Notes: generated from the sequence alone by a model not told the origin. Counted from the first letter of the stretch, positions 26,852 to 36,283 are shown. The stretch: DNA of 64,000 bases from Xanthomonas euroxanthea (GCF_900476395.1 NZ_UIHB01000001.1:1517385-1581384), one strand, 5' to 3'. Translations and numbers: made by a program.

Positions 26852-28354
26852 TCAGTCCGCAGGTGAGATGCCGAACCGGGCAAGCGTGGCGCGCAGGGGA
26901 GCGAGCTGAGCGGCGTAGGGCTTCCAGCGTCCGGACGCATCGCCATGCAGGGGCTGGCGCACCTGCCAGTAGCTGGCTGTCTTGACGGCGCCAGGCGCCT
27001 TGTGGAACTCCAGGCAGTCCGGTTCCCATGGCAACTGCAGGAAGTCCAGCAATGCGCGCAAGGTGGGCTCCGGCGCGGCGACGAAGGCGTCATAGTCGAA
27101 GGTGTGGATGCTGTCGGGATATAGCGACAGCCAATGCGCCATCAGTCGCTGGTAGGCGGCAAGAAAATGCCCGATGTCCTCCAGCCGGCCCGCGTAGCCA
27201 AACCGTTGTGGATTGAGCTGCTGCATGAAGAGCGACAGCCCGTTGTCCAGCGGATGGCGGCGCGTGTGCACGATCCTGGCAGCCGGAAAGAGCTGTTTGA
27301 TCAGTCCGATCAGCTGAAAGTTGTCCGGGCGCTTGTCGGTGATGTAGCGCAGTTGCGCATGCTGGGGAACGGCTGCCGCCACATGTTGACGATATGCCGC
27401 GGCCAGCTGCGCCAGCGTATGTGGGGACAGCTGCTGCGTGGCCTTCGGGAACGGCGACAGCGACTGCGCAACCAGTCGCGGCAGCGCATCCAGTTCACCG
27501 CCGGCGGCAATGCACGGGTGGCGCGACAAGGCCTGTTCGAGCAGGGTGGAGCCGGAGCGGAACATGCCGCAGATAAACAGGGCCGGCACCGTGTTTTCTC
27601 CAGCAGCCGTGGGGGGTGGCTGTTGCGCGTCCCTTGCGTTGGCAAATACCGCGGCAATGCTGTCGAAATGCTGTTGCGTGCGGATCGGATCGTAATGCCT
27701 TGCATGGGCGTGGCCATGCCGGTTGGCGGCACTGGCCGCATCGAATGCCTGGCTGTGCAGGCCGAGGCGATCGTAGGCATGGGCCACTGCATGCAGCAGC
27801 GTGGCCGCCAGCGCAGGATCCCGCCCCGCGACCTCGCTGGCCTGCTCGAGTTCGAGCAGGCGTGGGTCCTGCGCCTGCGTCGGAGGATCCAGATGCAGCA
27901 GACGTGCGCTGGCTTGCAACTGCAGCGTCCGTGTCCGGGCGTCGCCGGGAGGACTGGCGAGCAGTCGGCGATAGGCGGCGACCGCCTGGTCGCGTGCGCC
28001 CAGCTCTTCGTGCAGGTTGCCCAGATTGAGCAAGGCCGGGGCGTAGTCCGGCCGACACTGCAATGCCAGGTCGAGCTCCTCCAGCGCGGCCGCATCCTGG
28101 TGGAGATGGTCGCTCAGCAGCGCGGCGCGATTGAGGTGGATCTGTTCCGGCAGTGCAGCGCCGTGCTGCAGTGCCTGCGCATACGCATCCAGCGCAGCGG
28201 ATGCTTCGCCGGTCCGGCGCAGCAGATATCCCAGGTTGTACCAGGCATCGGCGCAGCCGGGCCGGGCCTGCAGGATGGCTCGATAGGCGGCGATCGCCTG
28301 CGGCAGATGACCGTGTTGCAGTAAGCGTGCGGCGTGCTGCAAGGACAGGTCCAA
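26852..28354 (-). CDS. TPR-sulfotransferase
   Basis: A 500-residue cytoplasmic protein. The N-terminal half (about 1-215) has five or so TPR units (QAIAAYRAILQARPGCADAWYNLG). The C-terminal half is a Sulfotransfer_3-type domain with the PAPS 5'-phosphosulfate loop GMFRSGSTLLEQ (about 260-271) and the 3'-phosphate segment HTRRHPLDNGLS. It should transfer sulfate from PAPS to a hydroxyl, probably on a peptide or protein held by the TPR superhelix. It is convergent with the TPR-hydroxylase and divergent from the small secreted protein. Paralogous in layout to the protein at 29016-30599. Confidence 0.9.
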   Translation of the reverse strand: MDLSLQHAARLLQHGHLPQAIAAYRAILQARPGCADAWYNLGYLLRRTGEASAALDAYAQALQHGAALPEQIHLNRAALLSDHLHQDAAALEELDLALQCRPDYAPALLNLGNLHEELGARDQAVAAYRRLLASPPGDARTRTLQLQASARLLHLDPPTQAQDPRLLELEQASEVAGRDPALAATLLHAVAHAYDRLGLHSQAFDAASAANRHGHAHARHYDPIRTQQHFDSIAAVFANARDAQQPPPTAAGENTVPALFICGMFRSGSTLLEQALSRHPCIAAGGELDALPRLVAQSLSPFPKATQQLSPHTLAQLAAAYRQHVAAAVPQHAQLRYITDKRPDNFQLIGLIKQLFPAARIVHTRRHPLDNGLSLFMQQLNPQRFGYAGRLEDIGHFLAAYQRLMAHWLSLYPDSIHTFDYDAFVAAPEPTLRALLDFLQLPWEPDCLEFHKAPGAVKTASYWQVRQPLHGDASGRWKPYAAQLAPLRATLARFGISPAD

Positions 28355-28516
28355 GGCGTTTTCCAGGCAGTCTTGCCGCGGGTCGGGGGACCTGCAGCTT
28401 AGGCGGCGCCGGCAGTGCGTTCAATCTGCCCGGTGGCGAGACAATGAGGGTCGGCCTTTCCTGCGCCCGCCGGTTGGCTTGTATGCTCTGCTGCAGTCGA
28501 GCAGTGAGATACGCAC

Positions 28517-28975
28517 ATGCACAAACCGGTGGTGGTGGGTCTGGCAGTCCTGGGCTGCGCTTGGGCGGCATCGGCGCAGGACGTGCCGACGCATCGCTGC
28601 GCCGCAGTCCTCGATCCATTGCCGCGGCTGGCCTGTTATGACGCCAGTTTTCCGCCAACCCAGGCCGTACGGGCGGCGGAGGCGGACAGGGGAGCAAGAG
28701 CGTTTGGCCGCAGCGCGCAACAGGCCTCGGCTGCAGCAGCTGCGCAGCAATCATCGCCTGCGCAACTCACGGCCAAGGTGCTCGCGGTGGCGTATCAGCC
28801 AGACGGTACGCGCATCGTGTCGCTGGACAGTCGTCAGCGCTGGGCACTGACAGAAGCCACCAGCCGCGGTCCGTTGGCCGAAGGCGAAGTCGTGGTGATT
28901 CGCAAGGCCGCGATGGGAAGTTACATGCTGGTGACCGCTGCCGGGGTGGCGCTACGCGCCCGCCGCATCGACTAG
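28517..28975 (+). CDS. small secreted protein with RLACYD motif
   Basis: 152 residues with a signal peptide (MHKPVVVGLAVLGCAWAASAQ). The mature N-terminus contains C-(x)8-RLACYDASF, a two-cysteine motif seen in TagO/VasI-like and other small periplasmic proteins. An Ala/Gln-rich linker follows. The C-terminal half (about 85-150) has a beta-rich OB-like pattern: AKVLAVAYQPDGTRIVSLD, RQRWALTEA, GEVVVIRKA, SYMLVTAAGV. It lies between the two sulfotransferase genes and 40 bases before the second, so the two are probably co-transcribed. Function unknown. Confidence 0.8.
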   Translation: MHKPVVVGLAVLGCAWAASAQDVPTHRCAAVLDPLPRLACYDASFPPTQAVRAAEADRGARAFGRSAQQASAAAAAQQSSPAQLTAKVLAVAYQPDGTRIVSLDSRQRWALTEATSRGPLAEGEVVVIRKAAMGSYMLVTAAGVALRARRID

Positions 28976-29015
28976 CCGGGCCGCCGATGGCATCGCAACC
29001 AACAGAAGAGAACGC

Positions 29016-30599
29016 ATGACTGAAGGACAGCTGCGCGCAGTGCTGCACGACGGGTATCACCTGCTGCGTCAGGGACGTTATGGCCAGGCAGTTGTGTTGG
29101 CCGACCGCGCCTGCGCCGACCAGCCTGACAATGCGCATCTGCTGGAACTTGCCAGCGAGGCCCGGTTGGCCAATGGCGATCCGCAAGCCGCGGTCGACCG
29201 CATCGCACGGGCGGCGGCGGTTGCGGCGTCACCGGTGCCGCTCTTGATCAAGTACGCCAGCTTGCTGCTGCAGCTGCGTCGCCGCCGCGAGGCCCGGCTT
29301 GTCGCCGGTCAGGCGCAGGCACTGGCCGGCGCCGACGGTGCGGCGTGGTGGCGGATCGGCGCGTTGCACAGCGGCTGCCACGAGGTGGCGGCCGCCCGTG
29401 ACGCGTATCGGCATGCGATGACATGGCTGGGAGAACAGCCGGGCCTGCTGTACGACCTTGCCACCATGCAGTTCTTTGGCGGTGAATTCGATGCCGCTGA
29501 GGTCACCCTGGAGCGGCTGCTGCAACTGGCACCCGAGACCGGCGATGCCTTGTACCTGCGCGCCACGCTCCGGCGTCAGACCGGGCAGCACAATCATCTG
29601 GACGACCTGCGTCACCGCTTGACCACGCTATCGGACCCTTCCGCCAGGGCGGCAGGCCTGTACGCCTTGAGCAAGGAGCTGGAGGATCTGGGCCGGCATG
29701 CGGAATCGTTCGAGACGTTGACCGCTGCAGCGGCCTGCAAGCGCAAGACACTGCAGTACGACGTTGCTGCCGAGTGTGCGCATATCGCCCAGGTACGGGA
29801 GGCGTACGCCCCGGATGCCTTGCGCGCACTGCAGCCGGGTGATGCGGGCGAGGGTGCGGTCTTCATCGTCGGCTTGCCGCGCTCAGGCACCACCTTGCTG
29901 GAGCGCCTGCTGATCCAGCGCGGCGGTGCGCGCTCGGCCGGGGAGTTGATGGATTTCGGTGCGCTGCTGGGCAGTGCGACATCCGGCGTACTGGCGACCA
30001 ATCCCGGATTGACCGCCGCCCAGGCATCGCTGCAGATCGATTTTGCTGCGCTCGGCGAAGAGTATCTGCGCGGTGCCCGTGAGTTGGTGCACGACCACCC
30101 GGTAGTCATCGACAAGATGCCGGTCAATTACCTCTACTGCGGCATGATTGCCACTGCGCTGCCACGCGCACGCATCATCCATCTGGTGCGCGATCCGCTG
30201 GACACGTGCTATGCGATGTACAAGACCTTGTTCTACAACGCCTATCCGTTCTCGTATGCGCTCGATGAGCTCGCTGATTACTACCTGGCCTATCAGCAGA
30301 CCATGCGTCACTGGCATGCGGTACTGCCCGGCGGCATTCTCGACGTGCATTACGAAGAGCTGGTACGCGATACCGAGCATCAGATCTCGCGGGTGTTGAG
30401 CTGGTGCGGGCTGACGAGCAGTGAAACCATCACCGGGCTGGAGAATGTGTCATTCGTGACCGCGAGTGCGGCGCAGGTGCGCGGCGATGTCCATCAACGG
30501 TCGGTGCATAGCTCGCGGCGGCACCTGGACGGGCTCATGCCGTTGTTGAAGCGGCTTCGGGCAGCGGGTGTGGTCTTGCCCGGCGTCGAAGTGGCGTAA
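29016..30599 (+). CDS. TPR-sulfotransferase
   Basis: A 527-residue protein with TPR-like repeats over about 1-250 and a sulfotransferase domain over about 280-510. The PAPS-binding loop is GLPRSGTTLLER (about 285-296), and the 3'-phosphate-binding segment is HLVRDPLDTCYAMYK. The closing region includes SVHSSRRHLDGL. No signal peptide, so it acts in the cytoplasm. It probably shares a transcript with the small secreted protein upstream and precedes a TonB receptor by 386 bases. The domain order matches the 500-residue protein at 26852-28354, but the sequences are clearly diverged, pointing to different target residues or substrates. Confidence 0.9.
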   Translation: MTEGQLRAVLHDGYHLLRQGRYGQAVVLADRACADQPDNAHLLELASEARLANGDPQAAVDRIARAAAVAASPVPLLIKYASLLLQLRRRREARLVAGQAQALAGADGAAWWRIGALHSGCHEVAAARDAYRHAMTWLGEQPGLLYDLATMQFFGGEFDAAEVTLERLLQLAPETGDALYLRATLRRQTGQHNHLDDLRHRLTTLSDPSARAAGLYALSKELEDLGRHAESFETLTAAAACKRKTLQYDVAAECAHIAQVREAYAPDALRALQPGDAGEGAVFIVGLPRSGTTLLERLLIQRGGARSAGELMDFGALLGSATSGVLATNPGLTAAQASLQIDFAALGEEYLRGARELVHDHPVVIDKMPVNYLYCGMIATALPRARIIHLVRDPLDTCYAMYKTLFYNAYPFSYALDELADYYLAYQQTMRHWHAVLPGGILDVHYEELVRDTEHQISRVLSWCGLTSSETITGLENVSFVTASAAQVRGDVHQRSVHSSRRHLDGLMPLLKRLRAAGVVLPGVEVA

Positions 30600-30985
30600 G
30601 GATTTCCCGCTGGCCGACCACGCGTTTCGGTATTTCACCGGAATGAGCCGGCGGCGCGCGAACACCGAACGAGCGTACGCGGCGAAATCGTGCCTCGGGA
30701 AGGGGGGGCGCGCGTCAAAAGTGCTCTTTTTTTTGTGATTCCCGCACCCTTTTGGGGCTTCGCCGCACCGATTCGGAGCATTTCTGAATGGCGCTTTAAT
30801 TCTCTTCAACGTGGTCTTAACATCGGGTTGGCAACGTTTTTTCGGGCGCTCTTTCGCCCGGCCGTTAGCCAGTGTGGAAGCGCGGTTTGACGCGCTTGCC
30901 AATGACGTCGCAGCACGTGCCGGCATTGCATCAGATGCCGACGCAGTGCGTTGCGCTTACCCGTTCGAACTTCTCGGAGAGAGAG
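30600..30985. other. leader region of the second TonB receptor
   Basis: 386 bases containing an unusually T-rich stretch (30726-30737) and a short GC hairpin CGGGCG-CTCTTT-CGCCCG (30843-30860) preceded, not followed, by TTTTTT. The hairpin is therefore not a terminator for either strand. Open frames here are short and unconvincing. A long structured 5' leader for the receptor is likely. GGAGAGAGAG directly precedes its ATG. Confidence 0.45.
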
Positions 30986-33838
30986 ATGAGATTGAAGACC
31001 ACCAAGCTGCGCGACGCCATCCGGGTATCGCTCACCGCGGGCGCCGCGGCGTTGGCCCTGTCCGGAACCGTGATGGCGCAGGAGCAGCCCGCGAGCGAAC
31101 TCAAGAGCCTGGACACGGTCAGTGTCACCGGTACGCGCATCAAGAGCCAGACGATGACTGCCTCCAGTCCGGTGGCCGAGATCAACAAGGAAGAATTCCA
31201 GTACACCGGCTCGACCAAGGTCGAAGATCTGATCAATCAGTATCCACAGCTTTCGGCGAGCTTCGACAACTTCGCCAACAATGGCTCGCAAGGGTATGCG
31301 ACCGTCGACCTGCGCGGACTGGGCGCGCAGCGTACCTTGACCTTGGTCAACGGCAGGCGCATTCCCAAGGGCATCGGCGAGAGTCCGGATATCAGCATCA
31401 TCCCGGCCGCGCTGGTGCGTCGCGTGGACATCCTCACCGGCGGCGCCTCGGCGGTGTATGGCTCGGATGCCGTTGCCGGCGTGGTCAATTTCGTGCTCGA
31501 CGACGAGTTCGAAGGGGTCAGCGTCGACATGGGCTACAACGCCTACCAGCATGACAACGGCAATACGTTGATGCGCGGTCTGATGGACGATGCCGGTTAC
31601 GATTACCCGACCGGAAACTCCGGTTTCGACGGCATCTCCCGCAACGTGGACCTGGCCATCGGCGGCAGCTTCGGCGAAGCGGGGCATGCCACCGCATGGG
31701 CCACCTGGCGCGAGAACGATCCCCTGCTGCAGGGCCAGCGCGATTACTCCGCCTGCGCCCTGAGTAACAGCGGCACCGCGTGCGGCGGGTCTGCCACTGC
31801 AGATCCGGCCAACTTCTACGTCGTCGCTCCGTCTGCAGGTGCCTTTTACGTGCAGCCTTCGGCCGGCGGAACCTGGTCGCAGGTCGCATCCCCGAATCTC
31901 TACAACTTCGCGCCGCTGAATTACTACCAGCGTCCGGATACGCGCTACACGGCCGGCACCAACATCAAGTACGAGGTCAACGAGCACTTCAAGCCCTATC
32001 TTGAAACCCTGTTCGTCAACCGCAAGAGTTCGACGCAGATCGCGCCGTCGGGTGCGTTTTTCACCGACCTCAACGTCAACTGCGCCACCTCGGTGATCGG
32101 TAGCCTGTGCAACGACGTCGGCATCACCGACGATGAGTTCACCGTCTATGTGGCCAAGCGCAACGTCGAAGGCGGCCCGCGCATCACCGACTCGGATACC
32201 AACAGTTTCAGCATCACCGCCGGTGCCCAGGGCGATATCAACGACAACTGGTCCTACGACGCGTCCTTCACCTACAACCGCAGCACGACCAAGTCCGAGA
32301 ACATCAACGACTTCGTGACCACCCGTGTACGCGATGCGCTGCTGGGCTGCCAGCCGGGGGCGTTCGATGGCTGCGTGCCCTATAGCGTGTGGACCGACAG
32401 TGTCACCGCTGCAGAGGCGCAAGCGCTGCAGGGGGTTGGTATCGTCAATTACGAAACCTCGATGCGCGTGTTCAACGCCTACGTGACCGGCAATTTCGGC
32501 TACAGCCTGCCGTGGGCCGGGGACAATCCGATCAGCGTCGTCGGCGGCGTGGAAACGCGTACCGAAACCTTCAAGCGGGTGGCCGACAGCAACATGCAGA
32601 CCGGCAACTTCACCGGTCTGGGCGGCCCGACCTCCAATGTCTCCGGCGACATCGGCGTCAAGGAGCTGTTCCTGGAGGGCGCGGTGCCGCTGGTGGCGCA
32701 GGCCGGCAGCCTGGATCATCTCGACATGCAGCTTGGCTATCGCTACTCGGACTACGACATCTCCGGTGGCGTCAGCACCTACAAGGCCGGTCTGGGCGCG
32801 ACATTCGCCGACGGCAAGTATCACCTGCGCGCCGGCTGGAATCGCGCAATCCGCGCGCCGAACGTCACCGAGCTGTATAACGAAAATACGATCGGATTGT
32901 GGAGCGGCAGCGACCCATGCGCCGGTGCCAACCCGGTCTTTACCCAGGCCCAGTGCGCCAATACTGGCGTGACGGCGGCGCAGTACGGCCGCGTTGCGGC
33001 AAACCCGGCGGGCCAGTACAACGAAATCGGCGGCGGTAATACGACACTGCAGCCGGAAACGGCCAACACCTGGACCGTCGGTTTTGCTGCCAGCCCCATC
33101 AAGGGGCTCGATCTGAGCGTGGATTACTACGACATCAAGATCGACGACGCCATCCGTGCCATCGGTTCCTCCAACATCCTGACCGCATGCGGCGTGACCG
33201 GCAACGCGGATATCTGCAGCCGCGTCCGCCGCAATGCCACCACAGGCGACCTGTTCCGCGGCAGCGACCCGGACGTCTCCGGCCTGATCTTCAATTCCCA
33301 GGATAATTTTGGGTCGCTGCATTTCCAGGGCGTGGATCTGACCGCGTCGTACGCGTGGAGCGTCGGCCCCGGGCGCCTGACTGCCTCGATGATGGGCAGC
33401 TACGCCATCAAGCAGGAATACGAGCCGGTTCCGGGTGTGCAGGAAGTGACCTACGACTGCGCCGGCGTGGTGAACGTGGCCTGCAACAGTGCCGAATGGC
33501 GGCATGTGCTGAGCACGCGCTACAGTTTCGATCGGTACACCGTCAGCCTGCGCTGGCGCTATATCGGCGAGCTGGATTACCAGAACACCGACGGGACCCG
33601 TGGCACAACCGACGTACGCCTGGTGAACCAGGACAACAAGGTGTCGGCGTACAACTACTTCGACCTCTCCGGTTCGATGCAGCTGGGCGATTACGTCACC
33701 TGGACCTTGGGCATCAACAACATCGCCGACAAGGAGCCGCCGCTGGTGGGTGGCAGCCTGACCTTCAACGGCAACTCGCTCGCCGGTTACGACCAGGCGG
33801 GTCGTTACTTCTTCACCAGTGTGGGCCTGCGCTTCTGA
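30986..33838 (+). CDS. TonB-dependent receptor
   Basis: A 950-residue outer-membrane receptor. The signal peptide runs to about residue 32 (SGTVMAQ). The TonB-box region is DTVSVTGTRIKS (about 43-54). The plug carries VEDLINQYPQLS, VDLRGLGAQRTLTLVNGRR and AVYGSDAVAGVVNF. The barrel ends in VGLRF. The ATG at 30986 has a purine-rich ribosome site. It lies downstream of the TPR-hydroxylase/sulfotransferase group and ends at a strong terminator. The ligand is unknown; peptides or glycans are typical for this Caulobacter/Xanthomonas-type subgroup. A large open frame on the opposite strand is a shadow. Confidence 0.93.
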   Translation: MRLKTTKLRDAIRVSLTAGAAALALSGTVMAQEQPASELKSLDTVSVTGTRIKSQTMTASSPVAEINKEEFQYTGSTKVEDLINQYPQLSASFDNFANNGSQGYATVDLRGLGAQRTLTLVNGRRIPKGIGESPDISIIPAALVRRVDILTGGASAVYGSDAVAGVVNFVLDDEFEGVSVDMGYNAYQHDNGNTLMRGLMDDAGYDYPTGNSGFDGISRNVDLAIGGSFGEAGHATAWATWRENDPLLQGQRDYSACALSNSGTACGGSATADPANFYVVAPSAGAFYVQPSAGGTWSQVASPNLYNFAPLNYYQRPDTRYTAGTNIKYEVNEHFKPYLETLFVNRKSSTQIAPSGAFFTDLNVNCATSVIGSLCNDVGITDDEFTVYVAKRNVEGGPRITDSDTNSFSITAGAQGDINDNWSYDASFTYNRSTTKSENINDFVTTRVRDALLGCQPGAFDGCVPYSVWTDSVTAAEAQALQGVGIVNYETSMRVFNAYVTGNFGYSLPWAGDNPISVVGGVETRTETFKRVADSNMQTGNFTGLGGPTSNVSGDIGVKELFLEGAVPLVAQAGSLDHLDMQLGYRYSDYDISGGVSTYKAGLGATFADGKYHLRAGWNRAIRAPNVTELYNENTIGLWSGSDPCAGANPVFTQAQCANTGVTAAQYGRVAANPAGQYNEIGGGNTTLQPETANTWTVGFAASPIKGLDLSVDYYDIKIDDAIRAIGSSNILTACGVTGNADICSRVRRNATTGDLFRGSDPDVSGLIFNSQDNFGSLHFQGVDLTASYAWSVGPGRLTASMMGSYAIKQEYEPVPGVQEVTYDCAGVVNVACNSAEWRHVLSTRYSFDRYTVSLRWRYIGELDYQNTDGTRGTTDVRLVNQDNKVSAYNYFDLSGSMQLGDYVTWTLGINNIADKEPPLVGGSLTFNGNSLAGYDQAGRYFFTSVGLRF

Positions 33839-33858
33839 GTCGCCTTGCGACCCGGTAG

Positions 33859-33892
33859 AACAACGGCGAGCCTTGGCTCGCCGTTGTTTTTT
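33859..33892 (+). terminator. rho-independent terminator after TonB receptor
   Basis: A 13-base perfect stem (33860-33872 with 33875-33887; core ACGGCGAGCC / GGCTCGCCGT) with a tight TT loop and six T residues at 33887-33892, beginning 21 bases after the receptor stop codon. It ends the TonB receptor transcript and insulates the convergent beta-oxidation gene. Confidence 0.92.
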
Positions 33893-34005
33893 GATTGCCT
33901 GCATCTGGTGGCGATGGTGTGCCGCGCTGCAACCTTCAGAGCACCACCGTGGCCGAGTGCATGGCGCTTGGGTATCTGGCCGAGCTCGAAGGCCGCGTCA
34001 ACGCG

Positions 34006-36087
34006 TTACGCCACCGGCTCACGCAGCAACGGCGACTCCCAGCCCGGGCGCGGTGCGAAACGCTCGCCATGGCGCGCCTGCAGAGCCAGCAGGCGTTCGA
34101 GCAGGGCATCGGCACCGACGCTGCGGATATGCTGGATCGGGCCACCGCGGAACGGCGCAAAGCCGGTACCGAAGATGACACCGGCATCGAGCAGGTCGGC
34201 ATCGGCCACCACGCGATCGTGCAGGCAGGCGACCGCTTCGTTGAGCAACGGCAGGATCAGGCGATCTTCCAGGTCTGCCGGCACCGCGTAGCCGCTGGCG
34301 ACCTCGGGCTTGACCGCGCGCCCGTTCTCCCACTTGTACAAACCCTGGCCGTCCTTCTTGCCGCGCTTGCCCGGCTCCACGGTGGCCAGCGCCGCGGGAA
34401 TCGGCAGGTGCAGGAAGGGCGCGAGCTCTGCGCCCACACCGGCGGCGACATCCAGCCCCACCGTATCGATCAGTTCGATCGGCCCCATCGGCATGCCGAA
34501 CTTGACCGCCGTCTTGTCCAGCACCGGGCCCGGCACGCCCTCAGCATACGCGGTGGCCGCTTCGAGCAGGTACGGGAACAGCACGCGATTGACCAGGAAG
34601 CCCGGTGTGCCGGCCACCGGTACCGGGAACTTGTCCAGCGCCTTGCAGAATGCCGCCAGGCGCGCGACGTTGGCCGGATCCAGCCCGTCGTGCTGCACGA
34701 TCTCCACCAGCGGCATCATCGATACCGGGTTGAAGTAGTGCAGGCCGGCAAACTGCGCCGGGCGCTGGAGATGCTCGCGCAACTCGGTCAGCGGAATCGA
34801 CGAGGTATTGGTGGTCAGCAACGCATCGGGCTTGAGCTGCGGCTCGACGGACTGGTACAGCTCGCGCTTGGCCTGCGGGTTCTCGATGATCGCTTCGATC
34901 ACCAGGTCCGCCTGGGCCACGCCCGCACCGGCCAGGTCGCCACGCAGGCGCGCGGCCACTGCTGGCCGCTTGGCCTCGTCCTTGACGCGCTTGGCGAACA
35001 ACTCGCCGCCACGGCCCAGTGCGGTGTCGATGAAGCGCTGTTCGCGATCCTGCAGCGTCACCTCGAAGCCCTTGTAGGCAGCCCAGGCCGCGATATCGCC
35101 GCCCATCACGCCGGCACCGACCACATGCACATGGCGAATCGGGGGCAAGGCCGCAGCGCCGGCGTCCTTGCCGCCCAGCACCTTCAGGCGCTCGGTCAGG
35201 AAGAAGATGCGGATCAGGTTGCGTGCGGTCGGCGTACTGGCGAGCTTGACCACCGCCTTACGCTCGGCCGCCAGGCGCGCCTGGATGCCGCTGCCGCCGG
35301 CACGTTCCCACACGTTGATCAAGGCGTAGGGCGCCGGGTAATGCTCCTTGCGCGCCTTGCGTGCGACCTGCTTGCGCATCTGCGGCGCCAGCAACTTGCG
35401 CGCGAGCAGGGTATTGGTGGCCCATGCGGTGGCGCGCTGCTTGAACGGACGTTTGCTGCCGGTGAGCGCCAGCGCGGCGGCGACATCGACCAGCACCGCC
35501 GGCGCGGCGACCTTGTCGACCAGGCCCATGGCGCGTGCGGCCTTGGCCGCGACGGTGCGGCCGGTCAGCATCAGGTCCATCGCTGCCGGCGCACCGATCA
35601 GGCGCGGCAGGCGGGCGCTGCCGCCCCAGCCGGGAAAGATGCCGAGCTTGGTTTCCGGCAGGCCGATGCGGGTGCCGGCATCGTCGGAGGCCACGCGATA
35701 CCGGCACGCCAGCGCGATCTCGGTGCCGCCGCCCATGCAGAATCCGTGAATCGCCGCGACCGTGGGGCAGGGCAGCTCGGCCAGCTTCTGAAAGACGTTC
35801 TGGCCGCGGTGGATCGCATCGTTGACGGTGCCCTTGCGGTCGAACTCCTGGAATTCCTTCAGGTCGGCGCCGGCGATGAAGCCGTTGGGCTTGCCCGAGC
35901 GCAGCACCACGCCCTTGGGCGGGTCCAGCGCCAGGCGTTCGACCAGCGCGCCCAGTTCGAGCAGCACCTCCTGCGAAAATGCGTTGACCGGTGCGCCCTG
36001 GCGATCAAGGCTGAGTACGACCACGCCGTCCTCGCGCAGGTCGGCCTGCCAATGGCTGAATCGGAGCCCGTCGAAACCTGGAAGCAT
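34006..36087 (-). CDS. fatty acid oxidation complex alpha subunit (enoyl-CoA hydratase / 3-hydroxyacyl-CoA dehydrogenase)
   Basis: A 693-residue bifunctional beta-oxidation enzyme of the FadB/FadJ type. The N-terminal crotonase domain (about 1-190) has GKPNGFIAGADLKEF and GFCMGGGTEIALACRYRVA. The central NAD domain (about 320-500) has VVGAGVMGGDIAAW. The dehydrogenase C-terminal domains have LHYFNPVSMMPLVEIV and GTPGFLVNRVLFPYL. It hydrates enoyl-CoA and oxidises the L-3-hydroxyacyl-CoA product. The thiolase partner is not in the window, and the length is slightly below that of E. coli FadJ. It is divergent from rpoE. Confidence 0.94.
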   Translation of the reverse strand: MLPGFDGLRFSHWQADLREDGVVVLSLDRQGAPVNAFSQEVLLELGALVERLALDPPKGVVLRSGKPNGFIAGADLKEFQEFDRKGTVNDAIHRGQNVFQKLAELPCPTVAAIHGFCMGGGTEIALACRYRVASDDAGTRIGLPETKLGIFPGWGGSARLPRLIGAPAAMDLMLTGRTVAAKAARAMGLVDKVAAPAVLVDVAAALALTGSKRPFKQRATAWATNTLLARKLLAPQMRKQVARKARKEHYPAPYALINVWERAGGSGIQARLAAERKAVVKLASTPTARNLIRIFFLTERLKVLGGKDAGAAALPPIRHVHVVGAGVMGGDIAAWAAYKGFEVTLQDREQRFIDTALGRGGELFAKRVKDEAKRPAVAARLRGDLAGAGVAQADLVIEAIIENPQAKRELYQSVEPQLKPDALLTTNTSSIPLTELREHLQRPAQFAGLHYFNPVSMMPLVEIVQHDGLDPANVARLAAFCKALDKFPVPVAGTPGFLVNRVLFPYLLEAATAYAEGVPGPVLDKTAVKFGMPMGPIELIDTVGLDVAAGVGAELAPFLHLPIPAALATVEPGKRGKKDGQGLYKWENGRAVKPEVASGYAVPADLEDRLILPLLNEAVACLHDRVVADADLLDAGVIFGTGFAPFRGGPIQHIRSVGADALLERLLALQARHGERFAPRPGWESPLLREPVA

Positions 36088-36255
36088 GCGTCTGGCCGTC
36101 CGGAGATATAAGGAAAGGTCGTTATCATCCAGAGGTTGTTTCCTTCACGTCAAATACCCATACCTGTCGGCAGGGCGACGCGCGCCTGGTGCGAGGCGTC
36201 GCCAGTAGCGCATCGGTGCAGCTAGCCTGTTGCGTGACGATCGCACGGATCGGTA

Positions 36256-36283
36256 TGAACTTTTCCCTTCAATGGTTGTCTTA
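36256..36283 (+). promoter_or_regulatory. sigma-E-like promoter of rpoE operon
   Basis: TGAACTT (36256-36262), a 16-base spacer and TCTTA (36279-36283) closely match the extracytoplasmic sigma-E pattern GGAACTT-N16-TCTRA. Transcription would start near 36290, upstream of the ATG at 36323 but downstream of the more distal in-frame starts. This supports autoregulation and the shorter RpoE start. Confidence 0.6.

Noticed and set aside
30843-30860. GC hairpin CGGGCG/CGCCCG considered as a terminator
   Set aside because: The T-run precedes the stem on the plus strand and would be an A-run on the minus strand, so it fits neither direction.
30690-30890. 66-codon ORF considered as a peptide precursor for the sulfotransferase/hydroxylase locus
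   Set aside because: No ribosome site, overlaps the receptor leader hairpin, and the sequence shows no leader/core layout or enriched Tyr/Asp/Asn.
30806-33904. 1032-codon open frame on the minus strand across the second TonB receptor
   Set aside because: Mirror of a high-GC receptor gene; the plus-strand product has signal peptide, plug and barrel motifs, while the minus frame shows no domain and typical antisense composition.
33895-36111. 738-codon open frame opposite the beta-oxidation gene
   Set aside because: Antisense shadow; the minus-strand protein has complete crotonase and dehydrogenase motifs.
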